The notes: generated by a model not told the origin, from the letters alone. Shown: positions 40,508 through 49,891, numbered from the stretch's first letter. The stretch is DNA of 64,000 nt from Solirubrobacterales bacterium (GCA_009691195.1 SHVA01000010.1:1-64000), one strand, 5' to 3'. Translations and numbers: made by a program.

Positions 40508-41316
40508 CAGCCGACCCCGTCCAGAACTGTGGTGCGATCAGAGCGCGAGGCCCGGAGTGTCGCGATCGCGGCCACCGTCCAAGCGAACAGGGTGACGACG
40601 AGGAAGAGCGTCGAGGCGACGTTGATCCCCGGATCGACGGTCCGCCGAAGGCGGCCGAAGATGAAGGTCGGAAGGGTCTGCTCGTTACCGATGACGAAGA
40701 ACGTGATCAGGAACTCGTCGAACGAGAGCATGAAGGCGAGCGCGGCGGCGCCGACGAGGACCGGGGTGATCTGCGGCAGCGTCACCTTGCGGAACACCTG
40801 CCAGGGAACGGCGCCGAGGTCACGGGCCACCTCCTCGAGCGAGATGTCGAGCCGATCAACAGCGGTCTTCACGAGGATGAAGACGAAGGGGAAGGTGAAG
40901 ATGACGTGGCCGACCAGCACGGTCACCAGCGAGGGCTGGATATCTAGCCGGCCGACGAAGCTGAGTAGCGCAGCACCGATGAATAGCCCAGGCAGAAGTA
41001 TCGGTGCCAGGAACAGAGCCTGGACCGGGCCGCTGAGGCGGGTATTGGAGCGCGAGAGCCCATAGGCGGCGGCGGTGCCGAGGACGAGGGTGATCACGGC
41101 CGTCAGGACACCGAGGATGACGCTGTTGGTGATTGCTTCCTTGAAGGTGTCGTCACCGAAGACGTCCTCGTACCAGCGCGTCGAGAAGCCCTCGAATGGA
41201 AGCGTCAGCCCGCCGGTGCTGTGGAACGAGAAGAGGACGACGACTCCGAGCGGCACGAACAGAAACAGCAGCGCGGCCGCGGTGACGGCCCCGGACGCGA
41301 TTCCGCGGCGCGCCAT
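40507..41316 (-). CDS. ABC transporter permease, PotC-like
   Basis: 269 residues with six predicted membrane helices and the EAA loop EEVARDLGAVPWQVFRKVTLPQI (about 170-190), which contacts the ATPase. ATG 41316 starts inside the stop of the other permease (TGATG), so the two are coupled. The sequence matches the PotC/PhnV branch of type I importers. A GTG twelve bases upstream (41328) is an alternative start. Confidence 0.92.
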   Translation of the reverse strand: MARRGIASGAVTAAALLFLFVPLGVVVLFSFHSTGGLTLPFEGFSTRWYEDVFGDDTFKEAITNSVILGVLTAVITLVLGTAAAYGLSRSNTRLSGPVQALFLAPILLPGLFIGAALLSFVGRLDIQPSLVTVLVGHVIFTFPFVFILVKTAVDRLDISLEEVARDLGAVPWQVFRKVTLPQITPVLVGAAALAFMLSFDEFLITFFVIGNEQTLPTFIFGRLRRTVDPGINVASTLFLVVTLFAWTVAAIATLRASRSDRTTVLDGVG

Positions 41317-42248
41317 CAGGCCGTCCACTCCACGCGTCGCACTCCACCCAGCTTCAAAGCGAGCAGCAGCAGGCCCTGGACGACCAGGTAGCCGACGAGC
41401 ACCGTGATCGCCAGTGCAGCGCCGAGCGGGTAGTCGCCCTGGGCCTTGAAGTAATTCTGGACTTGGACACCGACCATCGAGCTTTCGGGACTGCCGAGGA
41501 ACTGCGGTGTCACGTAGTCGGCGGAGGCGAGGACGAAGCAGAGCATGAACGCCGACATCACCGGCACGGCGACGAGAGGAAAGATGACCCGGCGCCAGCG
41601 GGCGACCATCCCCGCGCCGAGATCCTCGGAGGCTTCCAGGTAGCGGGGCTCGATCGGCCTGAAACCGGCGTAGAGGATCAGGATCACGAACGGCAGCAGG
41701 ATGTGCGTGATCGCGACGACGACAGCGAAACGGCTGAAGACGAGGAAGCCGAGCGGCTCGTTAATAAGCCCGATCGACTCGAGGCCGGAGTTGATCACTC
41801 CCTCGGTGCCGAGCATGCTGCGCCAGGCGTAGATGCGGACCAGATACGAGGCAAAGAGCGCCGCGATCACCAGCAGCAGGATCAGGTTCTGGTAGCGCCC
41901 GGCGTGGTAGCGGATCCAGTAGGCGACCGGAATCCCGATCACAAGGCACGAGATGCCGACCAACAGGCCGACGATCGCCGAGTTCTCGAGCAGATCCTTG
42001 GTGCTGGGCGCCTGAAAGACGTCGACGTAGTTGTCGATCGTCAGCGGCGTATCGGCCGAGAACGAGAAGGCCGCGCCGGTGAGGAAGCTGTACACGAAGA
42101 AGATCGCGACCGGGGCCGCAAACAGCAGCAGCAACACGACCGTGGCCGGCGCGGCGAGCACAATCGGACCGACCTGCCGGCGGCGCCCACCAGGCGCCGC
42201 CGGCTCAGCCGGACCTAGCTCGTCAGCTGCGTGAATCGCTCGATCCAC
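41316..42248 (-). CDS. ABC transporter permease, PotB-like
   Basis: About 310 residues. After a short Pro/Ala-rich N-terminus come six helices (ATVVLLLLFAAPVAIFFVYSF onward) and the EAA motif (EASEDLGAGMVARWRRVIFPL). The start is not clear. No ATG lies after the binding-protein stop at 42215, so I use in-frame GTG 42248, which overlaps that gene by 34 bases. The next GTG is inside the first membrane segment. The frame upstream of 42248 is only antisense-free shadow of the binding-protein gene. Forms the channel with PotC. Confidence 0.85.
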   Translation of the reverse strand: MDRAIHAADELGPAEPAAPGGRRRQVGPIVLAAPATVVLLLLFAAPVAIFFVYSFLTGAAFSFSADTPLTIDNYVDVFQAPSTKDLLENSAIVGLLVGISCLVIGIPVAYWIRYHAGRYQNLILLLVIAALFASYLVRIYAWRSMLGTEGVINSGLESIGLINEPLGFLVFSRFAVVVAITHILLPFVILILYAGFRPIEPRYLEASEDLGAGMVARWRRVIFPLVAVPVMSAFMLCFVLASADYVTPQFLGSPESSMVGVQVQNYFKAQGDYPLGAALAITVLVGYLVVQGLLLLALKLGGVRRVEWTA

Positions 42249-43414
42249 TCGCCCTGCGTCACGAATTCGTCGGACTCCAGCGGCGCCAGCACCTGCAGCG
42301 GTGCCTTCTCGATGATCTCGTCGATCTGATCGGGCGGGTAGAGCTGGCGGTCGGCCGGCAGCAGGTCGTTCGCCCCTTCGACGACGACGCCTCCACCAAA
42401 CGCCTCCGAGATCGCGGCGTTGGTCTTCGGGTCGAGCACGTTGTTGATGAAAGCGTTCGCGGACTCGACGTTGTCGGCACCGGCGGGGATTCCGTAGCCA
42501 TCGGTGAACGACATATTGCCGCCTTCGATCTCGACGACATCCTTCGCCGCCGCACCGGCTCCGCCGGCCCCGTTGGCGAACACCGTGAACTGGGGTGTGC
42601 CGAGGAAAACCGCGACCACCTCGCCTGAGGCGAGCTGGGTGACGATGTCTCCCGGCGACGCGGCTACCGACTTCGACTGGTCGAGGAACTGCTGATAGAG
42701 CTCGGCCAGCTCCTCGATGCGATCCTTCGGCACCTGACCCTGCTCGATGTCGAGCATGTCCGAGAGCACACCGAAGGCGGCGTTCGGCTCGGCCCAGGTG
42801 ACGATCTTGTCCTTGAACTCGGGCTCGAGCAGCCCGCGGTAGTCGCTCGGAGGACTGCTGACCTCGTCGCTGTTGTAGATCAGGCTGAACGCCTGGAAGA
42901 ATGAGGGCACGAACAGTCTCTCCCCGTCCTCGAACCACTGCGGGTTGTCCTCGTCGTCGTAGCGCGAGACCAGGTTCTCGAGATTTGGAATCGCGCCGCT
43001 ATCGATCGGCTGCAGCAGGTCGTTGGTCTGCAGACGCTCGGTGACGACCGACGTGTAGCCGAGAAGGTCGACACCGTCGCCCGCCTGCAGCTTGGGCGTG
43101 ATGTCGTCGAGCGTCGGCGTGTATCCGGCCTTGACCGAGGCGCCGCTGCTCTTGAGGAACTTGTCGACCGGCGGAATACCGGCCAGCTCCTCGCCTTCCC
43201 AACCGAAGTAATCGATCGTTCCGCTTGCCGTCGGCTCGCCGCCGGACGCGGTAGTGGTGCTTGAGCCGCCATCATCGCTACCACAGGCAGCGAGCACTCC
43301 AGGCAAAGCAAACACTGCCATCGAGCCAGCTCCGTAACGAAGGACACGACGGCGTGTCAGTGGCTGCTCCAGCAGGTTGTTGAACTCCTCGGGTCCTTCT
43401 CCTCGACTCCCCAT
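42215..43414 (-). CDS. ABC transporter solute-binding lipoprotein, PotD-like
   Basis: Extracellular binding protein, 399 residues. The N-terminus has a twin-arginine-type TRRRVLRYGAG (residues 20-30) followed by a lipobox LAAC with Cys44, so it is probably Tat-exported and lipid-anchored, then a Ser/Thr linker. The body follows the PotD/PotF fold (TIDYFGWEGEELAGIP, GDGVDLLGYTS, MSFTDGYGIPAGADNVESA). Polyamine or betaine-like cations are the common ligands of this class. It heads the operon potD-potB-potC-potA-LLM-SDR and is divergent from the GntR gene. Confidence 0.9.
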   Translation of the reverse strand: MGSRGEGPEEFNNLLEQPLTRRRVLRYGAGSMAVFALPGVLAACGSDDGGSSTTTASGGEPTASGTIDYFGWEGEELAGIPPVDKFLKSSGASVKAGYTPTLDDITPKLQAGDGVDLLGYTSVVTERLQTNDLLQPIDSGAIPNLENLVSRYDDEDNPQWFEDGERLFVPSFFQAFSLIYNSDEVSSPPSDYRGLLEPEFKDKIVTWAEPNAAFGVLSDMLDIEQGQVPKDRIEELAELYQQFLDQSKSVAASPGDIVTQLASGEVVAVFLGTPQFTVFANGAGGAGAAAKDVVEIEGGNMSFTDGYGIPAGADNVESANAFINNVLDPKTNAAISEAFGGGVVVEGANDLLPADRQLYPPDQIDEIIEKAPLQVLAPLESDEFVTQGEWIERFTQLTS

Positions 43415-43469
43415 GGTCTCCTCCTTGGGTGAACGGATCAGCGATCGTTGGAAACAATACGACGTTCTG

Positions 43470-43485
43470 CGAATGTATGCATTCG
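43470..43485. promoter_or_regulatory. Candidate operator, CGAATG-N4-CATTCG, in the potD/GntR divergent gap
   Basis: A perfect 6-bp palindrome (43470-43485) flanked by direct repeats CGACGTTC at 43460-43467 and 43484-43491. It lies 32 bases before the GntR start and 56 bases before potD, the usual place for a GntR/FCD autoregulatory site. Confidence 0.5.
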
Positions 43486-43516
43486 ACGTTCGGCAGTCAA
43501 GGGCTAGGATGTTTTT

Positions 43517-44179
43517 GTGACTGAGGAAGCGAATGGGGACAACGTAAACCGCATCAACGCTTCTTCGGTAGTCACCCTGGCCTACGAGGAGCTGCGCGCC
43601 CTGATCCTTGCCGGCGACCTTGAGCCGGGCTCGCGTCTGGCCCAGGCCTCCCTCGCCGACCAGCTCGGGACCTCACGCACGCCGGTCCGCGAAGCCTTGC
43701 GCCGACTCGCGGTCGAAGGCCTGGTCGAGTTTCATCCCAACCGAGGCTTCTGGACTTCGGATCTCGGCCTCGACGCCGTACTGCGACGCCTTGAAGTGCG
43801 GCTGATCCTGGAGCCCGGGATCGCCGCCCTGGCTGCCGAGCGCCGCACCGATGAAGACCTCGAGGCACTGGCGGCGGCGATCGAGCGCGAAGCCACCACC
43901 TCGGATCCGGCCGGCGCTCACGACGCCAGCCGTGAGTTCCACATCCAGCTGGCCAAGGCGACGAGGAACGCTGAGCTCGAGCGAGCTCTGGAGTCGCTCT
44001 GGATCGTCGAGGTTGGTCGACGGCTGCTGGCCAGGCGCGCCACCGTTCAGGACTGGCAGACCGGCGATGTTGAAGAGCACCGCCACCTGCTGGCCGCGGT
44101 CGAGGCCCAGGAGCCCGAGCGAGCTGCCGCGCTGATGGCCAAGCATGTCCAAGACGCGCTGCGCCACTGGGAGCACTAG
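43517..44179 (+). CDS. GntR-family regulator, FadR/FCD subgroup
   Basis: 220 residues. The N-terminal winged helix contains ASLADQLGTSRTPVREALRRLAVEGLVE, the strict GntR signature. The C-terminal all-helical FCD domain shows the metal/ligand-binding histidine pattern (SREFHIQLAKATRN and EEHRHLLAAVEAQEPERA). GTG 43517 begins VTEEANGDN. It is divergent from the ABC transporter operon and probably controls it in response to an acidic metabolite. The ligand is unknown. Confidence 0.9.
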   Translation: MTEEANGDNVNRINASSVVTLAYEELRALILAGDLEPGSRLAQASLADQLGTSRTPVREALRRLAVEGLVEFHPNRGFWTSDLGLDAVLRRLEVRLILEPGIAALAAERRTDEDLEALAAAIEREATTSDPAGAHDASREFHIQLAKATRNAELERALESLWIVEVGRRLLARRATVQDWQTGDVEEHRHLLAAVEAQEPERAAALMAKHVQDALRHWEH

Positions 44180-44217
44180 CGGCCGTACCCGTACGCCCGT
44201 CCGTAAGATCGGCGCCG

Positions 44218-44715
44218 GTGCCAAGCCCGCCAGCTGATCCTGATCCACTTCCGCCGGCCGAGATCGATGACCTCGACCGGGCCATCATCGCCCAGCTGCA
44301 GCAAGACGGCCGTCGCAGCTACAGAGCGATGGCCAGAGAGCTCGGCGAGGCCGAAACGACGGTTCGCTTCCGCGCCACGCGACTGCAGAAGAGTGGCGTC
44401 GTCTCGGTGACAGCCTTCGCCGATCCCGAGCGCCTGGGCTATGGCGTGCTGGCCTCACTGTTTATCCGCACCAGCGCGCCCCGCCGGCAGGCCGTCATCG
44501 ACGAGCTCGCTTCCTGGCGAGAGGTGATGTACGTCAGCTCCTGTGCCGGGCGGGCTGACCTGATGATCCAGGTCGTCTGCCGCAGCCTCGCTGAGCTCAA
44601 CGACGTGCTGGCAGTGCGCGTCGGCGAGCTCGAGGGCGTCCTTGAGGTAGAGGCCTTGCTGGAGCTGAAGGTTCACAAGGCCCACTACGAGTTTGATCCC
44701 CAAGAGAATGGCTGA
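44218..44715 (+). CDS. Lrp/AsnC-family regulator
   Basis: 165 residues. An N-terminal AsnC-type helix-turn-helix (LDRAIIAQLQQDGRRSYRAMARELGEAETTVRFRATRL) and a C-terminal RAM ligand-binding domain (SWREVMYVSSCAGRADLMIQVVC). GTG 44218 follows the GntR gene by 38 bases, and the Rieske gene follows after 89 bases, so it is well placed to control betaine-type catabolism in response to an amino acid or product. The Pro-rich first 15 residues are unstructured. Confidence 0.9.
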   Translation: MPSPPADPDPLPPAEIDDLDRAIIAQLQQDGRRSYRAMARELGEAETTVRFRATRLQKSGVVSVTAFADPERLGYGVLASLFIRTSAPRRQAVIDELASWREVMYVSSCAGRADLMIQVVCRSLAELNDVLAVRVGELEGVLEVEALLELKVHKAHYEFDPQENG

Positions 44716-44754
44716 TTCAGCCGATAATCGCGCGTGATCTTGCGGTTATAGCAA

Positions 44755-44770
44755 CTATCCGTTAGGATAG
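44755..44770. promoter_or_regulatory. CTATCC-GTTA-GGATAG operator upstream of the Rieske gene
   Basis: Perfect palindrome 34 bases before the Rieske start. TTGCGG (44741-44746) and TAGGAT (44764-44769) could be its -35 and -10 at 17 bases spacing, so the palindrome would cover the promoter. The half-site GCAACTATCC also occurs, as GCAAACTATCC, before gcvT and etfB. Confidence 0.6.
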
Positions 44771-44804
44771 CCGCTGCACCCTCCAGCGCACAGAGGAGCC
44801 GAGC

Positions 44805-45974
44805 ATGCCAGTCGCCCCACTTGCCACTCAGGATCTGGAAGCCGTCCTGGCCGAGGACTTCGGAGCCGCGCGCACGCTGCCGGCGCGGGCCTACGCCTCC
44901 GAAGAAGTGCTCGACTGGGAGCGCACCAGGGTTTTCGAGGAGGGCTGGGTCTGCGCCGGCCGCTCCGACGAGCTTGCCGAGCCCAAGTCCCAGGTCGCAC
45001 TGCGGGTCGGCTCCGGCGGCATCGTGCTCGCCCGTGGCGAGGACGGGGTCTTACGCGGCTTTCACAACAGCTGCCGCCATCGCGGCCATGAGCTACTCGC
45101 CGACGGGGAATGCGCCAAGCGCTCGACGATCGCCTGCCCCTACCACTCCTGGGCTTACAACCTCGACGGAACCCTGAAGACCGCGACTCGCTTCAGCGAC
45201 GTGCCGGGCTTCGACACTGCCGACTTCCCGCTGATCCCCGTCGCCGTCAGGGAGTGGAACGGCTGGATCTTCATCAACTCGTCGGCCGATGCGCCCGAGC
45301 TCGAGAGCTGGCTCGGCAACCTCACCGACCACCTCGCTCCCTGGGGGATCGACGAGCTGACGATCGAAGCGCGGCACGAGTACGTCGTCCAGGCCAACTG
45401 GAAACTGATCATTGAGAACTACCTCGAGTGCTACCACTGCCCGACGATCCACCCTGAGCTCTGCAGCGTCTCGCCGCCCGAGAGCGCCGAGGCCCTTGAG
45501 CCAACTGGGATGTGGCTCGGCGGGCCGATGGAGCTGCGCGAGGAGGCCGAGACGATGTCGCTTGGCGGGGAGCGGGCCGGGGCGACGCTTCCGGGCCTCG
45601 ACTCTCGCCAAGCTCGCCAGGTCTTCTACTTCGCCGTCTTCCCCAACTTGCTGATCAGCCCTCATCCCGACTACGTGATGTCGCATCGTTTGGAGCCGCT
45701 CAGCCCCCGCGAGACGCGGGTTGAATGCGCCTGGATGTTCCCTCGTAACGGAGATTTCGACACCAGCATCGCCGAGAAGTTCTGGGACGTGACCAACGGC
45801 CAGGACTTCGGAGCTTGCGAGGCCGTTCAGCGTGGCATTGAGTCCCGCGGTTTCGTGCCCGGTCCGTTCGACTACCGCGAAAGCGGGGTCCATGCCCTGC
45901 AGAAGGTCGTTGCTCAGGCCTACCTGACCGGCGAGTTCGAGCGGCCCGACGCCGTCGACATGACAGCGGTCTAG
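44805..45974 (+). CDS. Rieske non-heme iron oxygenase, GbcA-like (betaine N-demethylase candidate)
   Basis: Oxidative demethylase or ring hydroxylase alpha subunit, 389 residues, cytoplasmic. The Rieske [2Fe-2S] site is complete: Cys90, His92 (CRHRGH) and Cys111, His114 (CPYHSW). The mononuclear iron site shows His211 and His216 in ECYHCPTIH, with bridging Glu208 and a C-terminal Asp in DFGACEAVQRG. This form, with glutamate before the histidines, resembles quaternary-amine monooxygenases such as GbcA, Stc2 and CntA. The flanking DgcA/GcvT/PurU/ETF set supports glycine betaine or proline betaine. No reductase partner is encoded in the window. Confidence 0.85.
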   Translation: MPVAPLATQDLEAVLAEDFGAARTLPARAYASEEVLDWERTRVFEEGWVCAGRSDELAEPKSQVALRVGSGGIVLARGEDGVLRGFHNSCRHRGHELLADGECAKRSTIACPYHSWAYNLDGTLKTATRFSDVPGFDTADFPLIPVAVREWNGWIFINSSADAPELESWLGNLTDHLAPWGIDELTIEARHEYVVQANWKLIIENYLECYHCPTIHPELCSVSPPESAEALEPTGMWLGGPMELREEAETMSLGGERAGATLPGLDSRQARQVFYFAVFPNLLISPHPDYVMSHRLEPLSPRETRVECAWMFPRNGDFDTSIAEKFWDVTNGQDFGACEAVQRGIESRGFVPGPFDYRESGVHALQKVVAQAYLTGEFERPDAVDMTAV

Positions 45975-46024
45975 CCACCGGGCACCCTGCTACCTGCTCC
46001 GCAGCCGCCGTTACGCTTGCCGGG

Positions 46025-46606
46025 ATGGAGGCCGCAGCCAAACCACGCTACGGCGGCGGGCGAGACGCTCTTATCGACGCCGCGATCCGCGTCGTCGCCA
46101 GGGAGGGGATGCGCGGGCTGACGATTCGCTCAGTCGCCGCTGAAGCCGGCGTCACCCACGGCCTGGTCCGCCATCACTTCGGCTCCCGCGACGCTCTCGT
46201 CGAGGCGACTCTGGTCCGCTCGGTCGAGATGGCGATCGATTCCTCGTCCCTGGCGCCCGGCCGCGGTCAGATCGAGGAGATCTCCTCGGATCTGGCGAGC
46301 ACCGTCGAGAGCCAGGAGGAGCTACTCGCCTTCCAGTACGAGCTACTGCTCGAGGCCCGTCGGCGCCCCGAGCTCAAGAAACACGTCGAGCGGATGTACG
46401 ACGACTACACGGCCGCGGCCCAAGGCGAGCTCGAGCGCGCCGGCTTCGGCAACGACCCCCTCGCCGCGCGTGTTCTCTTCGCCGCCCTTGACGGCCTGGC
46501 TTTGCAACAGGTCGTCTTCGGCAAGCCTGAGAGAACCGACGCCGGGGTCGAGCTGATTCACGCCCTCTTCGAAGCTTTGCTGGGCCAGCGCGCCGAAGAA
46601 AGCTGA
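46025..46606 (+). CDS. TetR-family regulator
   Basis: 193 residues. Helix-turn-helix GGRDALIDAAIRVVAREGMRGLTIRSVAAEAGVTHGLVRHHFGSRDALV (about 12-58), with the classic GVTHGLVRHHF recognition region, then a ligand domain rich in Leu/Glu. It lies 50 bases after the Rieske gene, same direction, and is convergent with the flavoprotein gene. A repressor of one of the flanking operons is likely; the ligand is unknown. Confidence 0.9.
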   Translation: MEAAAKPRYGGGRDALIDAAIRVVAREGMRGLTIRSVAAEAGVTHGLVRHHFGSRDALVEATLVRSVEMAIDSSSLAPGRGQIEEISSDLASTVESQEELLAFQYELLLEARRRPELKKHVERMYDDYTAAAQGELERAGFGNDPLAARVLFAALDGLALQQVVFGKPERTDAGVELIHALFEALLGQRAEES

Positions 46607-46607
46607 G

Positions 46608-48755
46608 CTACGCGCTCGGCACCGCGATCGACGAGGAATCCAGCGTGTAGGTGTCCTCGCCGTTTCCGATCACCCTGCGCTCACGGATGAACGGCAGCGG
46701 CACGCTCGGGTCAGGCGAATCGATCTCGCGCGCCAAGCGATGCCCGGAGAAGACCGACTGAGCGATCAGCCCCGGTGACCAAGCGTCACCGATGGCGTAG
46801 ACCGCCCCGATGCCGGCCTCCTCTAGATCGGCCTCGGAAATGAGCTTGTCGTAGAGCTCGCTCTCGGAGTTCCTCTGAGTGACCATCACGATGCTGTCGA
46901 TCTCGACCTGGCTCTCGGCGCCGGACCAGACCTGCAGGAGGGCGGCCTTGCCGGGCTCGGCAGCGAGCACAAGTGACTGCGTGACCAGCTCGACGCCGAG
47001 CTCGACGAGCCGCTGATACTGGCGCTGTTCCTCGAGCGTGAAGCGCATGTAGGAGCCGACGGTGTCGAGGTGAGTCACGTAGGTGACCTTGTGGCCGTCC
47101 GCTGCCAGGGCCTCGGAGACGCTGGCGCCCATGTAGTAGCCGTCGGTGTCGTAGACGATGACCCTCTCCCCGGGCTTCTTGCCCTCGACGAAGAGCTTCT
47201 CGGGCGTGAAGACGAAGTCGGCGTCGGCCGACACACCTTCGACCGGGGTATGGGTCGGGCCGCTCATCCCGACCGGGTCCCACTTCGAACCCGTGGCCAC
47301 GATGACGATCTCGGCCCCGTACTCCAGAACGTCATCGAGAGCGAGTTCGGTCTTGGGCACGAACTGGACATTGGAAAGCTTGTCGATCTGGCCCTCGCGG
47401 TATTGGGTCACCCTTGACCAGGTCCCGAGCCCCGGAAGCCTCGTCACCCATCCGAGATGCCCGCCCATCGCTTCGTTGGCGTCGACGATGTGGACGCGTC
47501 GCATCCCGCGCTTCCCGAGTACGGTCGCGCACTCCATCCCCGCCGGGCCGGCGCCGACAATCAGCACGTCGTTCTCGGCATTGGTCGCCTTGGAGAACTT
47601 CTCGGGATGCCAGCCGCGGCGGTACTCCTCCCCGGAGGTTGCGTTCTGGGTGCACCAGATCGGCGGCCCGCCCATCTCCCAGCGCGAGACGCAGACGTTG
47701 CAGCCGATGCATTCGCGGATGTCCTCGGGTCGTCCCTCTTCGATCTTGCGCGGAAGCCAGGGATCAGCGATCGAGGGCCGCGCGGCGCCGATGACGTCGC
47801 ACTGGCCGGAGTTGATCGCGTCGACCATCACATCGGGATCGGTGAAACGGCCGACGTTGATGCACGCCTTCTTGGAGACGCTCTTGGCGATGCGCACGTA
47901 GTCGGCCTGGTGGTTCATCGGGAAGAAGCGCGATGAGCCGGCGTCCTCGCCCCAGTTGAGGGTGCCGATGTTGAGGTCCCAGTAGTCGACGAGATCATCG
48001 AGGGCCTCTACGAAGCCAACGCCCTCGCCGTCATGGCGAATACCGAGATCGCCGTACCCGTAGGGCTCCTCCAGGGTGTCGATCGCGAAGCGGCAGCCGA
48101 TCGCGCAGTCGTCGATCTCCTCGTGCAGCTCCTCGAGCAGCTCGCGGGTGAAGCGCATCCTGTTCTCGAACGACCCCCCGTATTCGTCGGTGCGCTTGTT
48201 GTAGAACGGATATAGGAAGTACATCGGGAAGGTCCCGAGCGAGCAGTAGACCGTCAGCAGGTCGAAGCCGGCTGCCCGAGCCCGTTTGGCCCCCTCGACG
48301 TGCTCCCGGCGCAGCTGGCGGATCTCGTCCTTGCCCAGCTCGCGGCCGTTGCCCATCGGATTGATGTCGCTGGGGATCTGCGAGACGACTCGTCCGGGAG
48401 CGCGCGTCTCCGCGTTCTGGGCCAGTCCGCCCGGGAAGGCCATCTCAACGCCAGCGAGGGCATCGTGATCATGGATGCGGTCGCACATCAGCGACAGATT
48501 GCGGATATCCCCCTCGTCCCAGAGCCTGGCTCCGACCCACGGCGTCACGTCGCCGTCGGGCGTCATCACACAGACCTCGGTGAAGACGGCCCCCCAGCCC
48601 CCCTCGGCCTTGACCGCACGGAACTCGGCCTGCATACCGGGGCGCTCAGAACCCGCTCCGTTGCAATGCGGAACTTGCCAGAAGCGGTTCGGAAGTGTCT
48701 TCGGCCCGAGCTCGATCGGCTCAAACAGGACGTCGTATTTGGGATCTCGGGCCAC
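46608..48755 (-). CDS. TMADH/DgcA-like iron-sulfur flavoprotein (dimethylglycine-type dehydrogenase)
   Basis: Demethylates a secondary or tertiary amine such as dimethylglycine and passes electrons to ETF. 715 residues: an FMN TIM barrel (PKTLPNRFWQVPHCNG start, YNKRTDEYGGSFENR), a [4Fe-4S] site with Cys349, 352, 355 and 368, the same 2-2-12 spacing as trimethylamine dehydrogenase, then a nucleotide-binding domain (GAGPAG 401-406) and an NADH-oxidoreductase-like end. GTG 48755 is used. It follows the GcvT-like gene by 14 bases; together they form a leftward operon. The precise substrate is inferred from the neighbourhood. Confidence 0.88.
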   Translation of the reverse strand: MARDPKYDVLFEPIELGPKTLPNRFWQVPHCNGAGSERPGMQAEFRAVKAEGGWGAVFTEVCVMTPDGDVTPWVGARLWDEGDIRNLSLMCDRIHDHDALAGVEMAFPGGLAQNAETRAPGRVVSQIPSDINPMGNGRELGKDEIRQLRREHVEGAKRARAAGFDLLTVYCSLGTFPMYFLYPFYNKRTDEYGGSFENRMRFTRELLEELHEEIDDCAIGCRFAIDTLEEPYGYGDLGIRHDGEGVGFVEALDDLVDYWDLNIGTLNWGEDAGSSRFFPMNHQADYVRIAKSVSKKACINVGRFTDPDVMVDAINSGQCDVIGAARPSIADPWLPRKIEEGRPEDIRECIGCNVCVSRWEMGGPPIWCTQNATSGEEYRRGWHPEKFSKATNAENDVLIVGAGPAGMECATVLGKRGMRRVHIVDANEAMGGHLGWVTRLPGLGTWSRVTQYREGQIDKLSNVQFVPKTELALDDVLEYGAEIVIVATGSKWDPVGMSGPTHTPVEGVSADADFVFTPEKLFVEGKKPGERVIVYDTDGYYMGASVSEALAADGHKVTYVTHLDTVGSYMRFTLEEQRQYQRLVELGVELVTQSLVLAAEPGKAALLQVWSGAESQVEIDSIVMVTQRNSESELYDKLISEADLEEAGIGAVYAIGDAWSPGLIAQSVFSGHRLAREIDSPDPSVPLPFIRERRVIGNGEDTYTLDSSSIAVPSA

Positions 48756-48769
48756 GATCTCTCTCCTTC

Positions 48770-49891
48770 TCAGCTCTTGACGCGCTTGCGCTCAGGGTCG
48801 TAGACGGGTGTCGGGACGAGCTTTCCGGCGATGTCGTTGCCTCCGACGTTGGCCGAGACATCGGTCCCGGGTGTGACGTAGTCGCGGTGCACCTTGGCCA
48901 GGCCCAGAGTCTTGCCCTCGAGATACGGAGACGGGATCGCCATGGTCACCTGCCCGATGCCCTTGCCGTCGACGCTGAGCTCCGCGCCGGTCGCCGCGTC
49001 CTCTCCGCCGTCGAGGACGACCGACGTCAGACGGTCCGTTCGCTCGTCCTTAAGCTTCACGGTCGCCTCGCGGCCCTGGAAATCGCCCTTGTCGAGGTCG
49101 ACGGCCCAGCCCAGGCCGCACTCCCAAGGCGAGACGGTCTCGTCGTACTCAAGCCCGTCGCCCATCACCATCCCGGCCTCGATCCGCACCATCATCACCG
49201 CGGCGACGCCGACAGGCCGCATCCCTTCGGGCTCGCCGGCCTCGATCAAAGCGTCGTAGAGGTCGAGCGCGTGCTCGACAGGAACGAAGAACTCGTATCC
49301 GAGCTCGGCCGTGAATCCCATCCGCGTCACGAAGACGTCGTCAATGCCGGCGATGGTCACCGGGTCCTTGAAGCGGTAGTAGGGGAAGCCTTCGTTGGTG
49401 AAGTCCTCGTCGGTCAGCCTTGCGACGACCTCGCGGCTCTTGGGGCCCTGGACATTGAGATGGGCGAGCTCGGCGCGACGCTCTGTCGCTGTCAAGCCGT
49501 TGGCCTCGGCGAACTTGGTCACGACCGGGGGCATTCCGGGGCTGCCGACAACTCGGACCCGATCGGCGGCGCGAACCATCACCGTCGAGTCATCGATCAT
49601 CAGCCCGTCCTCGCTGAGGATGGCCCCGTAGGCGATCCGGCCCGGGGTCAGCTTGGTGACGTCGCGGGTGTGGAGCCCGTTGAGCTTCTCCTGGGCACCC
49701 GGCCCCTCGACATCAACCTTGAGCAGCGGCGAGAAGTCGAGCAGGCCGACGCCCTCGCGGACGGCCGTGTACTCGTCCATCGGGTCATCGATGACGGCCG
49801 GAATGCCCATCCCGTAGATGTCGACCAACTCCTGGTCGTCCCGGGCGACACGTGCGGCGATGGGACTCTTGATCAACTCCGGCTCGGACAC
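48770..49891 (-). CDS. GcvT-like aminomethyltransferase / folate-dependent demethylase
   Basis: About 373 residues. Tetrahydrofolate-binding GcvT/YgfZ fold (VGLLDFSPLLKVDVEGPGA, GFTAELGYEFFVP, ECGLGWAVDLDKGDFQG, LVPTPVYDPERKR). Such proteins take methyl or methylene groups from methylated amines and charge tetrahydrofolate. The start is GTG 49891, preceded by GAGGAGAGGAG at good spacing. The frame stays open to 49954, but the extra 21 residues look untranslated. Product 5,10-methylene-THF fits the PurU gene across the divergent promoter. Confidence 0.85.
   Translation of the reverse strand: MSEPELIKSPIAARVARDDQELVDIYGMGIPAVIDDPMDEYTAVREGVGLLDFSPLLKVDVEGPGAQEKLNGLHTRDVTKLTPGRIAYGAILSEDGLMIDDSTVMVRAADRVRVVGSPGMPPVVTKFAEANGLTATERRAELAHLNVQGPKSREVVARLTDEDFTNEGFPYYRFKDPVTIAGIDDVFVTRMGFTAELGYEFFVPVEHALDLYDALIEAGEPEGMRPVGVAAVMMVRIEAGMVMGDGLEYDETVSPWECGLGWAVDLDKGDFQGREATVKLKDERTDRLTSVVLDGGEDAATGAELSVDGKGIGQVTMAIPSPYLEGKTLGLAKVHRDYVTPGTDVSANVGGNDIAGKLVPTPVYDPERKRVKS

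Noticed and set aside
38912-41065. 717-codon plus-strand open frame
   Set aside because: Antisense to the LLM, ATPase and permease genes, which have clear family motifs; in this GC-rich DNA long antisense frames arise from codon bias.
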